From: Maricaulis sp048268525
GTDB lineage: Bacteria > Pseudomonadota > Alphaproteobacteria > Caulobacterales > Maricaulaceae
Assembly (NCBI RefSeq): GCF_048268525.1
Contig: NZ_JBLWVH010000004.1
Span: 95,949 to 159,948 of the forward strand
Length of the DNA: 64,000 bases
Direction of reading: 5' to 3'
Of this stretch, positions 41,257-49,789 are shown piece after piece. Each line of letters opens with the position of its first letter. Within the stretch, counting starts at the first letter, position 1. The notes beneath the pieces are model-generated. The model did no database searches. It was not told the DNA's origin and saw nothing but the letters and a program-made list of their open reading frames with translations. The position numbers and the translations under genes are program-made.

Positions 41257-42294
41257 CTAGACCGTCTCTTTTTCCATCTCCGGCGTGTACTCGCCCAGCG
41301 AGGCCAGGCCGTTCATGCGGGCGCGGTGGTTGAAGGCGGCTTGGGCGGCGTCGTAGTTCGTTGCCTTGCCGGCCCAGGCTTTCAGCGGGGCGGCCTGCAG
41401 GGCGCGGCCGTAGGAGAAGGTCATCGGCCAGGGCAGGTCATAGGCCTCGTTCATGATCGAGAGGTGGTCAGTGGCTTCCTCGTCGGACTGGCCGCCGGAC
41501 AGGAAGGCGATGCCGGGCACGGCTGCCGGGACACAATTGGCCAGGCACTGGACCGTCATGTCGGCGACTTCCTCGCGGGTCGCGCGATCGTCGTTCTTGG
41601 TGCCGGAGATGACCATGTTCGGTTTCAGGATCGTACCTTCCAGCACCACGCCCTGGTCGAACAGCTCGCGATAGAGGGTCTTCAACGCAAACTCGGTAAC
41701 CTCGTAGCAGCGCTCGATCGAGTGATCGCCATCCATGATGACTTCCGGCTCGACGATCGGAACGATATTGGCTTCCTGGCACAGCGCCGCATAGCGGGCC
41801 AGGGCGTGCATGTTGGTGTTGATGCAATACTGGCTCGGCACGCTCTCATCGCTGCCACCGCCGATATTGACCACCGCGCGCCATTTGGCGAAGCGGGCGC
41901 CCAGCTCATAGTAATCGGCCAGGCGATCGCGCAGGCCGTCGAGACCCTCGGTGATGGTTTCGCCCTCGGCACCGGCGAGCGGCTTGGCACCCATGTCGAC
42001 CTTGATGCCCGGGATCGAGCCAGCATCGGTGATCAGCTTGGTCAGGGCGGTGCCGTCCTTGGCGCTCTGGCGGATGGTCTCGTCATAGAGGATGACGCCG
42101 GAGATGTGCTTGCTCATGGCCGGCTCGGTGCGGAACAGCATGTCGCGCCAATCGCGGCGATTGTCCGGCGTATTGTCCAGACCGATTGAGGCAAAGCGCT
42201 TGCCGATCGTGCCGGTCGACTCGTCAGCGGCCAGAATACCCTTGCCCGGGGCCACCATGGCGCAGGCGATTTCGTTGAGTTGATCGAGATCCAT
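41257..42294 (-). CDS. fda: class I fructose-bisphosphate aldolase
   Basis: The 345-residue protein matches eukaryotic-type class I aldolase: GKGILAADESTGTIGKRF, GVILYDETIRQ, PIVEPEVIMDGDH, and the Schiff-base Lys in VLEGTILKPNM, then FLSGGQSDEEAT and TFSYGRALQAAPLKAW. It splits fructose 1,6-bisphosphate to triose phosphates without a divalent metal. It is the third gene of a gap-pgk-fda order, with a 177-base gap after pgk that contains a hairpin. Confidence 0.95.
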   Translation of the reverse strand: MDLDQLNEIACAMVAPGKGILAADESTGTIGKRFASIGLDNTPDNRRDWRDMLFRTEPAMSKHISGVILYDETIRQSAKDGTALTKLITDAGSIPGIKVDMGAKPLAGAEGETITEGLDGLRDRLADYYELGARFAKWRAVVNIGGGSDESVPSQYCINTNMHALARYAALCQEANIVPIVEPEVIMDGDHSIERCYEVTEFALKTLYRELFDQGVVLEGTILKPNMVISGTKNDDRATREEVADMTVQCLANCVPAAVPGIAFLSGGQSDEEATDHLSIMNEAYDLPWPMTFSYGRALQAAPLKAWAGKATNYDAAQAAFNHRARMNGLASLGEYTPEMEKETV

Positions 42295-42353
42295 CAGGAT
42301 ACCCCCAGCTGTTCAAGCATGTTGCGACAGGCGCCCGCCTGCCCGTTCCGATT

Positions 42354-42377
42354 GTCGCCCTTTTAGCGCGGGGCGAC
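42354..42377. other. hairpin between pgk and fda
   Basis: The stem GTCGCCC/GGGCGAC with a 10-base loop lies in the 177-bp pgk-fda gap. No T-run follows on either strand, so it is more likely an mRNA-processing or stability element than a terminator; this is inference. Confidence 0.4.
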
Positions 42378-42471
42378 CGAAATTCCCACCGGTCAGGCGC
42401 GGATTTTCGCGCCTCGCCCGACTTTTCATGTTACCGATACCATTCGATATGCGGCAAGTCATCCCGCCGCG

Positions 42472-43683
42472 TCACGCGACCAGTTCGGGCGTCCCCATGA
42501 CGGCGGCAACGCCGGGCAAGGTCTTGCCTTCCATCCATTCCAGGAATGCGCCACCGGCCGTCGAGATGAAGGTGAAATCACCCGACACACCGGCCTGGTT
42601 GAGCGCAGCAACCGTGTCGCCACCACCAGCAACCGCGATCAGCTCGCCCTCGGCGGCAGCGCGCGCAGCGTGGCGGGCGGCCTCGACCGTGGCGGTATCA
42701 AACGGCGGCGTCTCGAACGCGCCGAGCGGACCATTCCAGATCAGCGTCGCCGACTTGTCGATCGCCTGACCGAGCGCGACCACGGTGGCCGGCCCGCAAT
42801 CGAGGATCATTTCGTCGTCCTGGACGTCGGTGACCGCCGCGAGGCGGGTTTCCGGATTGGGCTTGAATTCCTTTGCCAGCACCACATCGCTCGGCAGCAT
42901 CAGCTTGCAGCCGCTTTCCTCGGCCGCCGCCAGGATGGCGCGAGCGGTGTCGACGAGGTCTTTTTCGCACAGGCTGGCACCAACCTTGAAACCTTGGGCG
43001 TGCAGCAGCGTGTTGGCCATTCCGCCACCGACGAAGAGCGTGTCGACCTTCTTCACCAGGTTCTGCAGCAGGTCGATCTTGGTCGAGACCTTGGCACCGC
43101 CCACCAGGGCAATGACCGGACGCTTGGGGCTTTCCAGCGCCGCGACCAGATGGTCGATCTCGCGCTGCAGGGCCAGACCGGCATAGGACGGCAGGTGATG
43201 GGTCACGCCCTCGGTCGAGGCATGGGCGCGGTGCGCGGCCGAGAAGGCGTCATTGACATAGAGATCGCCCAGCTCGGCCAGGGCCTTGGCAAAACCGGCC
43301 TCATTCTTCTCTTCGCCCGGCTCATAGCGCGTATTCTGCAACAGCAGGACATCGCCATCGGCCATGCTGGCCACGGCAGCCGCAGCATCCTCGCCCGCGA
43401 CGTCATCGACGAAGCTGAGCTCGACACCCATCAGATCCGCCAGCGGCTGGCAGACCGGCTCCAGCGACATCTCCGCAACGCGCTGCCCCTTGGGGCGACC
43501 GAAATGGGCCATCAGGACGACTTTCGCGCCACGCTCGACAAGGTGGTCAATGGTCGGAAGGGCCGATTCCAGACGCGTTGCGTCGGTGACCTGCCCGTCC
43601 TTCATCGGCACGTTGAAATCAACGCGGACAAGCACGCGCTTGCCGGCAACATCGGCATCCTGGATGCGACGGATCGTGGTCAT
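42472..43683 (-). CDS. pgk: phosphoglycerate kinase
   Basis: The 403-residue protein begins MTTIRRIQDADVAGKRVLVRVDFNVPMKDG, includes MAHFGRPKGQRV, NDAFSAAHRAHAST, ALVGGAKVSTKIDLL, and the nucleotide-binding WNGPLGAFE and VAGGGDTVAALNQAG segments. It catalyses 1,3-bisphosphoglycerate plus ADP to 3-phosphoglycerate plus ATP. The start at 43683 is set by homology. It lies 25 bases downstream of gap. Confidence 0.97.
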   Translation of the reverse strand: MTTIRRIQDADVAGKRVLVRVDFNVPMKDGQVTDATRLESALPTIDHLVERGAKVVLMAHFGRPKGQRVAEMSLEPVCQPLADLMGVELSFVDDVAGEDAAAAVASMADGDVLLLQNTRYEPGEEKNEAGFAKALAELGDLYVNDAFSAAHRAHASTEGVTHHLPSYAGLALQREIDHLVAALESPKRPVIALVGGAKVSTKIDLLQNLVKKVDTLFVGGGMANTLLHAQGFKVGASLCEKDLVDTARAILAAAEESGCKLMLPSDVVLAKEFKPNPETRLAAVTDVQDDEMILDCGPATVVALGQAIDKSATLIWNGPLGAFETPPFDTATVEAARHAARAAAEGELIAVAGGGDTVAALNQAGVSGDFTFISTAGGAFLEWMEGKTLPGVAAVMGTPELVA

Positions 43684-43708
43684 GGCTCGGTCCTTCGGAC
43701 TGTTGGAC

Positions 43709-44719
43709 TTACAGGAATTTGCCCATGGCGACGGTGGTGTCGACCATGCGGCAGGCAAAGCCCCACTCATTGTCATACCAGGTCATGACCCGGGCCAGCC
43801 GCTCGTCGATGACCTTGATCTTGTCGAGGGCGACGATGGAGGAGCGGCTGTCGTGATTATAGTCGATCGAGACCAGCGGCAGGCTGTCATAACCCAACAC
43901 GCCCTTCATCGGACCGTCAGCGGCGGCGCGGACGGCGGCGGCCAGTTCTTCCGCCGTGGTGGCGCGGCCCGGCGTGAAGACCAGATCGATCAGCGAGACA
44001 TTCGGGGTCGGGACGCGGACGGCGGCGCCGTCGAGCTTGCCGACCAGTTCCGGCAGGACCAGGCCGACAGCCTTTGCGGCACCGGTCGAGGTCGGGACCA
44101 TCGACATGCCGGCGGCGCGGGCGCGGTGCAGATCCTTGTGATTGCGGTCCAGCGTCGGCTGGTCGCCGGTATAGGCGTGAATGGTGGTCATGTGGCCGCG
44201 CTCGATGCCGACGGCGTCATTGAGCACCTTGGCGACCGGGGCCAGGCCATTGGTCGTGCACGAGGCGTTGGACACGATGATGTCTTCGGCCGTCAGCTGG
44301 TCGTGATTGACGCCATAGACGATGGTCTTGTCGGCATTCTTGGCCGGGGCCGAGCACAGCACGCGTTTGGCGCCTGCCTCGATGTGGGCCATCGAAGCCT
44401 CTTTCGAGTTGAAGGCACCGGTGCATTCCATGACGATGTCGACGCCCATATCACCCCAGGGCAGCTGCGCCGGATTGCGGTTGGAGACTTTCTGGATCTT
44501 GCCGAAACCGGCATCGATCCAGTCATCACCGACCTTGATCTCGCCGGGATAACGACCGTGCACACTGTCATAGGTCAGGAGGTGGGCATTGGTTTCGGGG
44601 GTCGAGCTGTCATTGATCGCCACGATCTCGACTTCGTCCCAGCGCTTGCTCTCAAGAACCGCGCGCAACGCCAGACGGCCGATACGACCAAAACCGGTAA
44701 TCGCAACCCGAAGGGCCAT
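43709..44719 (-). CDS. gap: glyceraldehyde-3-phosphate dehydrogenase, type I
   Basis: The 336-residue enzyme starts MALRVAITGFGRIGRLALRAV and has catalytic Cys154 in SNASCTTN, a His in HAYTGDQ and the C-terminal WYDNEWGFACRMVD. The residues IVAIND after the Rossmann turn favour NAD(H). The second ATG (44719) has GGAG eight bases upstream; the ATG at 44725 is too close to it. It is the first gene of the glycolytic run and is divergent from sqdB. Confidence 0.96.
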   Translation of the reverse strand: MALRVAITGFGRIGRLALRAVLESKRWDEVEIVAINDSSTPETNAHLLTYDSVHGRYPGEIKVGDDWIDAGFGKIQKVSNRNPAQLPWGDMGVDIVMECTGAFNSKEASMAHIEAGAKRVLCSAPAKNADKTIVYGVNHDQLTAEDIIVSNASCTTNGLAPVAKVLNDAVGIERGHMTTIHAYTGDQPTLDRNHKDLHRARAAGMSMVPTSTGAAKAVGLVLPELVGKLDGAAVRVPTPNVSLIDLVFTPGRATTAEELAAAVRAAADGPMKGVLGYDSLPLVSIDYNHDSRSSIVALDKIKVIDERLARVMTWYDNEWGFACRMVDTTVAMGKFL

Positions 44720-45103
44720 ACTCATCTCTCCATGTCAGAACACCGGACCGGGGGACGTCCGGAGGAAGTTGGCGCGGATTTAGCGACCTTTGAGGTGCTA
44801 GTCCACCAATGCTGTGCGGGAATCGGCCGGAGACGGAATTTTTCCCATATCAGGGCGCACCAGCTCATTCACCCAAGCATGCGCCAAATATCGCAAATTT
44901 CATGCCGAATCAGAGAAATTTGCGCATCCATCCTCAATGATACCGTTATCGGCTGCACCATGCCGCTTTGGCGCCAAGGGGCGGACAACGGCCTCAATTG
45001 CGTTTGGCGGCAACAGTGCCCAAAGCAGGCCACCTCTTGCCATGCCCGCGCACCGCTGCGAGAACAAAATGTCTAGGGATTTAACGTCAAGGGCAGACGT
45101 CGC
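44720..45103. other. 384-bp divergent regulatory region between gap and sqdB
   Basis: The two genes point away from each other, so both promoters should lie here. The region is more AT-rich than the genes and contains a perfect inverted repeat at 44892-44924. No RNA gene is recognised. Confidence 0.65.
44892..44924. promoter_or_regulatory. 10-bp perfect inverted repeat, candidate operator
   Basis: CGCAAATTTC and GAAATTTGCG are separated by 13 bases, giving two-turn symmetry (23 bp centre to centre), a spacing suited to a dimeric or tetrameric regulator on one face of the helix. It sits about 170 bases upstream of gap and 180 upstream of sqdB. Confidence 0.5.
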
Positions 45104-46312
45104 ATGAAAGTTATTGTTCTGGGCGGAGACGGCTTCTGTGGCTGGCCGACCGCACTCCACCTCTCCAATCTCGGCCACGACGTCGTGATCGTCGACAACC
45201 TGTCGCGCCGCAAGATCGATATCGAGCTTGAGGTCGAGAGCCTGACTCCGATCCGGCCGATGTCGGAACGCCTGGCCGCGTGGAAAGAGGTGTCCGGTCG
45301 CGACATCGCCTTCGTGAACATGAATATCGGCAAGGACTATCAGGAATTGGTCGACCTGATCGAGGCTGAACAGCCCGACACGATCGTCCACTTCGCCGAA
45401 CAGCGCGCCGCGCCCTATTCGATGAAATCGGCCCGTCACAAGCGCTATACGGTCGACAACAATCTCAACGCCACCAATGACGTGCTCGCCGCCATCGTCG
45501 AGAGCGGCCGTGACATCCATCTCGTCCACCTCGGCACGATGGGCGTCTATGGCTATGGCACGGCCGGGATGAAGATTCCCGAGGGCTATCTCAAGGTGAA
45601 GATCGAAACGGATGAAGGGCTGAAGGATCAGGAAATCCTCTACCCGGCCAATCCGGGCTCAATCTACCACATGACCAAGACCCAGGATCAGCTCTTCTTC
45701 CATTTCTACAACAAGAACGACCAGGTGAAGATCACCGATCTCCACCAGGGCATCGTCTGGGGTACGCAGACGGAAGACACCAAGCGCGACGAACGCCTGA
45801 TCAACCGCTTCGACTATGACGGCGATTACGGCACCGTGCTGAACCGCTTCCTGATGCAGGCCGCCGTCAACTATCCGATGACCGTGCACGGCACCGGTGG
45901 CCAGACGCGCGCCTTCATCCACATCCAGGACACGGTGCGCTGCATCCAGCTGGCGGTCGAAAACCCGCCCAAGCCGGGCGACAAGGTCCACATCCTCAAC
46001 CAGATGACCGAGACCCACCGGGTCCGCGACCTGGCCAAGATGATTGCCGACCTGGCCGGCGCCGAGCTGCAACTCGTCCCCAATCCGCGCAATGAGGCGG
46101 ACGAAAACGACCTGCATGTCGAGAACAACACCTTCCTCCAGCTGGGCCTGAACCCGACCACGCTCGCCGACGGTCTGATGGAAGAAGTCACCGACATCGC
46201 CCGCAAATATGCGGACCGCTGCGACCACTCCAAAATCCCCTGCATCTCATACTGGGGCAAGTGTCGCGAAGATGCGGCAGCGACAGCACCGGCGGAGACG
46301 GCCGCAGAGTAG
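45104..46312 (+). CDS. sqdB: UDP-sulfoquinovose synthase
   Basis: The 402-residue SDR-type protein starts MKVIVLGGDGFCGWPTALHL and has VHFAEQRAAPYSMKS, a Thr in HLGTMGVYGYG, YHMTKTQDQLFF with the catalytic Tyr and Lys, and GTGGQTRAFIHIQDTVRC. These are SqdB hallmarks. It makes UDP-sulfoquinovose from UDP-glucose and sulfite for sulfolipid (SQDG). No sqdD, sqdC or sqdX glycosyltransferase lies beside it here. Hyphomonadaceae such as Maricaulis are known for SQDG, which fits the organism guess. A terminator follows. Confidence 0.96.
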   Translation: MKVIVLGGDGFCGWPTALHLSNLGHDVVIVDNLSRRKIDIELEVESLTPIRPMSERLAAWKEVSGRDIAFVNMNIGKDYQELVDLIEAEQPDTIVHFAEQRAAPYSMKSARHKRYTVDNNLNATNDVLAAIVESGRDIHLVHLGTMGVYGYGTAGMKIPEGYLKVKIETDEGLKDQEILYPANPGSIYHMTKTQDQLFFHFYNKNDQVKITDLHQGIVWGTQTEDTKRDERLINRFDYDGDYGTVLNRFLMQAAVNYPMTVHGTGGQTRAFIHIQDTVRCIQLAVENPPKPGDKVHILNQMTETHRVRDLAKMIADLAGAELQLVPNPRNEADENDLHVENNTFLQLGLNPTTLADGLMEEVTDIARKYADRCDHSKIPCISYWGKCREDAAATAPAETAAE

Positions 46313-46334
46313 GCTTTGCACCTTCCACACAACA

Positions 46335-46360
46335 GGGCGCCCGCTGCGGCGCCCTTTTTT
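46335..46360 (+). terminator. rho-independent terminator of sqdB
   Basis: The 7-bp stem GGGCGCC/GGCGCCC, a six-base loop and six Ts lie 22 bases after the sqdB stop. Confidence 0.92.
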
Positions 46361-46474
46361 GTGCCCGGAACCCAGCCCAACCGCCCGTTTGGGTCCTGAC
46401 GTGCGTCCGGATGACGATTGTGGAATGGGTGCCAAGACCCTCGCCTCGTCGCGAGGCGCCCTTTTCCTGCAAAC

Positions 46475-46879
46475 CTATCCGCCGCCCGGCGCCGATTGCA
46501 GCAGCCAGTCCAGCGCTTCCGGTTCGGTCTCGAACACCGCGAAGGCATGGTGCTCGTCCTTGTGGGGCAATTGCTCCCAGACGTGGATAATGGGCGAATT
46601 CCAGCGCGCCGGGATGACCCAGGCTTCGCGCGTGCCATCACCGCGAACATCCCGCGTCGCATCCATATAGGGCATGGCAACGTCAAGATATTGCCGAATG
46701 GTCAGGGCACTCAGATCAGCATCACGATCAAGCAAGGTCAGAATCCGGCGCGAGCCAGCCCATTCCGGCTCGTGGATGATATCCCGGTCCGAGCGCAGGA
46801 TCTCCTCCATGTCGACCGCCCCCTCGAAGCGGATCCGGAACGCATTGATCCCGGCATCATATGCATAGCGATAAGTCAT
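46475..46879 (-). CDS. SpoIIAA/STAS-like protein of unknown function
   Basis: The 134-residue soluble protein has a beta-alpha pattern (YAYDAGINAFRIRFEGAVDMEEI, then RRILTLLDRDADLS and HHAFAVFETEPEALDWL) like the SpoIIAA-like or STAS-like small domains common in proteobacteria. No catalytic motif is visible. It lies 20 bases downstream of argE on the same strand. Confidence 0.6.
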   Translation of the reverse strand: MTYRYAYDAGINAFRIRFEGAVDMEEILRSDRDIIHEPEWAGSRRILTLLDRDADLSALTIRQYLDVAMPYMDATRDVRGDGTREAWVIPARWNSPIIHVWEQLPHKDEHHAFAVFETEPEALDWLLQSAPGGG

Positions 46880-46899
46880 GCCTGTCCCCGGCCGCGATG

Positions 46900-48069
46900 T
46901 CAGGCCTCCGATTTCCGCACCATTTTCTCAAGAAAATCACAACAGGCTGCGAGCTGGTCAATGGCCACGAACTCATCGGGCTGATGAGCCTGGTTGATCG
47001 AGCCGGGACCGCAGACAACAACGGACAAGCCCGCCGCCTGGAACTGGCCGGCTTCCGTGCCATAGCTGACCACGCGTGTGGAATTGTCGCCGGTGAGCTG
47101 GCGGGCGAGACGTTCGGCGGCGCCGTCGGTTTCCGGCGCAAAGGCGGGCACGTCGGATCGCACCTTGATCTCGATCGAGGCTTCCGGAGCGCTTTTGCGC
47201 ATCTCGGTCTCGACCAATGCCGCCCGCTCGCGCAGTCCGTCGGCGATGGCGTGCGGATCATCCCAGGGGCAGGGCCGCATCAACGAGCCGAATTCACAGT
47301 CCAGGGCAAGGATATTGAGCGCCGTGCCGCCCTTGATCTCACCAATGGTCAGCGTGCCGTGCGGCGGGTTGAAGGGGCTGTCCGCCGGCGCGGCGAGTTC
47401 CATCTTCTTCGCCTCATCCACCAGATACTGCATCAGCGGGACGCTGTGGGTGATCGCACAGGCCCCATCCCTGACCAAGGAGGAATGGGCTTCGCGGCCG
47501 CGCACTGTCACGGTCAGCGAGAACAGGCCCTTGTGGGCGGTGACGACCTGCATGTCGGTCGGCTCGCCCACCACCACCATGGCCGGCCTGACCGGACCTT
47601 CCATGATCCGGTTGATCAGCGCCGGCGCCCCCAGACAGCCGACTTCCTCGTCGAAGGACAAGGCGATATGGATTGGTCGCTTCAGATCAGCCTTCGCGAT
47701 ATCCGGCGCCAACGCCAGAATGCAGGCGGAGAAGCCTTTCATGTCGCAGGTGCCGCGGCCATAAAGCCGGCCATCGCCCTTGTCGGTCAGCACCCAGGGG
47801 TCGGACGTCCAGGGCTGGCCGTCGACCGGCACGACATCGGTATGTCCGGACAGGACCACGCCGCCATCCACAGCCGGGCCGAAGCGGGCATGCAGGTTGG
47901 CCTTGCTGCCATCCTCACTGGGAATGCGCTCACACTCGGCACCCAGGGCGAGGAGTTTGGCCTCGACATGGTCGATCAGCGGCAGGTTTGAATTGCGCGA
48001 AGTGGTGTCAAACGCGACCAGGTCGCGCAATTCGGAAATGGCGGCGTCGAGATGTTTGGAGGCGGGCAT
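46900..48069 (-). CDS. argE: acetylornithine deacetylase
   Basis: The 389-residue M20-family protein has GHTDVVPVDGQPW with the metal His and Asp, GRGTCDMKGFSA, the catalytic SFDEEVGCLGAP, and HSVPLMQYLVDEA in the dimerisation domain. The C-terminal GPGSINQAHQPDEFVAI carries the last metal His. This is the ArgE pattern, which removes the acetyl group from N-acetylornithine in arginine biosynthesis. A related M20 deacylase is the alternative. Confidence 0.9.
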   Translation of the reverse strand: MPASKHLDAAISELRDLVAFDTTSRNSNLPLIDHVEAKLLALGAECERIPSEDGSKANLHARFGPAVDGGVVLSGHTDVVPVDGQPWTSDPWVLTDKGDGRLYGRGTCDMKGFSACILALAPDIAKADLKRPIHIALSFDEEVGCLGAPALINRIMEGPVRPAMVVVGEPTDMQVVTAHKGLFSLTVTVRGREAHSSLVRDGACAITHSVPLMQYLVDEAKKMELAAPADSPFNPPHGTLTIGEIKGGTALNILALDCEFGSLMRPCPWDDPHAIADGLRERAALVETEMRKSAPEASIEIKVRSDVPAFAPETDGAAERLARQLTGDNSTRVVSYGTEAGQFQAAGLSVVVCGPGSINQAHQPDEFVAIDQLAACCDFLEKMVRKSEA

Positions 48070-48195
48070 GGCGACAATCTGATCCGTATTTGACTGTGGC
48101 TGTTATGGAGTCTTTCACAGCGATATCAAACAACGCTGCGCTTGTCGGCCCGGTGCGGGCATCCTGTCGATCGGCAAGGATGGGATCGGCTTCAC

Positions 48196-49698
48196 ATGTG
48201 GCGCAAGATTTTCGACCGTCTGGCAGACTTTCAGCGCAGTCGCGACGGCAATATCGCCCTGTTGTTCTCGCTGATGCTGGTTCCGATCACGGTGTTGTCG
48301 GGCGGTGCGGTCGACATCAACCAGGCGCTGAACGCCCGGGCCCGCCTGTCCGGCGCACTGGACGCGGCAGCGCTCGCTGTCGGCGTGCAGACTTCGGTCA
48401 GCGAAACGGAAGCGGCCAGCCTCGCGTCGGAATTCATCGCCGCCAATTATCCCGACCGCGAACTCGGCGTGGTCGGCAATATTGAGGTCCAGCTCGACCC
48501 CGACCAGGACCGGGTGACCGTGCGCGCCGAATCCCGGGTGCAGACCATCGTGCTCGGGCTGATCGGCATTGAATACCTCACCGTTCACTGGGAAAGCGAG
48601 GTCCAGCGCGCGCGCTCGTCGCTGGAGCTGGTCATGGTGCTCGACAATACCGGTTCGATGGGTGGATCGAAGATATCCAGCCTGCGCTCGGCCGGCCTCC
48701 TGCTGACCGATATCCTGTTTGACAGCTCCGATCCGAACCGGCTGAAAATCGGCCTCGTGCCGTTTTCGGCGACGGTCAATGTCGGCAGCCGGTACGAGCG
48801 GGCCTGGTGGCTGGATGCCAACGCGCAGTCACCGCTTCATGCCGAGAATTTCGATCCCGCCGCCAATCGCTGGGATGTGTATGACAATCTGCGCAATCGC
48901 GAGTGGGCGGGCTGTGTCGAAGCCCGCGCCATCCCCCATGATGTCGAGGACACGCCGCCGGATGCCGGCGACCCGGACACGCTTTTCCTGCCCTATTTCG
49001 CACCGGACGAGTCCAACTATGCGAACAATGCCAGCTACGCCAATTCCTACCTCAATGACGGCATGGGCGGGTCCGATGAACGTGCCCGGATGCGCAACAC
49101 GCCCAAATACAACAATGCCTGGATCAATTCGAGCAGTCGCGGCCCGCAATGGGGCTGCACGGCCAGGCCGATCACCCCGCTGACCGATCAGCGCAACGTC
49201 ATCGATGATGCGATCGGGGACATGATTGCCAATGGCACCACCAACATCCCGATCGGGGTCAGCTGGGGCGTCCGCGTCCTGTCGCCCGGCATGCCGTTCA
49301 CCGAGGGCGTGCCCTTCGACCAGGAGGACACCATCAAGGCAATGGTCGTGCTGACCGATGGCGAGAACTATCTCGACGGCCGCAACAACCCCAACTACTC
49401 GCACTATTCCGGCTATGGTTACATGCGCGACGGGAGGCTGGGCATCCAGTCCTCCTCGGACAACACCATCCGCAATGCCCTCAACGCGCGCACGCTGGCG
49501 GCTTGCGAATACGCCCGCTCGCTGGGCATCCGGGTCTACACCATCACCTTCCAGGTCAATTCCAGCTCGACCCGCGACATGATGCGCGACTGTGCGACCC
49601 ATCCGACGCTGTATCATGACAGCCCGTCGGAGGACGCGCTGCGGGCGGCATTCGAGTTGATCGCCGGCGACCTGACCAATCTCCGCCTGTCGAGATAG
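48196..49698 (+). CDS. TadG-like protein with VWA domain, copy 1
   Basis: The 500-residue protein has an N-terminal TadE/TadG-type segment (RDGNIALLFSLMLVPITVLSGGAVDINQALNARARL, a single membrane helix with A/L-rich continuation) followed by a VWA domain with MVLDNTGSMGGSKI (DxGS MIDAS-like) and VLTDGEN. The C-terminus ends LIAGDLTNLRLSR. Such proteins anchor pilus or surface assemblies. The ATG at 48196 places the membrane segment at the normal position. It is followed by a close paralogue. Confidence 0.88.
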   Translation: MWRKIFDRLADFQRSRDGNIALLFSLMLVPITVLSGGAVDINQALNARARLSGALDAAALAVGVQTSVSETEAASLASEFIAANYPDRELGVVGNIEVQLDPDQDRVTVRAESRVQTIVLGLIGIEYLTVHWESEVQRARSSLELVMVLDNTGSMGGSKISSLRSAGLLLTDILFDSSDPNRLKIGLVPFSATVNVGSRYERAWWLDANAQSPLHAENFDPAANRWDVYDNLRNREWAGCVEARAIPHDVEDTPPDAGDPDTLFLPYFAPDESNYANNASYANSYLNDGMGGSDERARMRNTPKYNNAWINSSSRGPQWGCTARPITPLTDQRNVIDDAIGDMIANGTTNIPIGVSWGVRVLSPGMPFTEGVPFDQEDTIKAMVVLTDGENYLDGRNNPNYSHYSGYGYMRDGRLGIQSSSDNTIRNALNARTLAACEYARSLGIRVYTITFQVNSSSTRDMMRDCATHPTLYHDSPSEDALRAAFELIAGDLTNLRLSR

Positions 49699-49789
49699 GC
49701 CTCGATTAACGCCCGGATAACCGCGACTTATAACCCCCCCTTAATGCCAGTCCGATACAATTTGACCAATTCTGTATTGGATCACAGCC

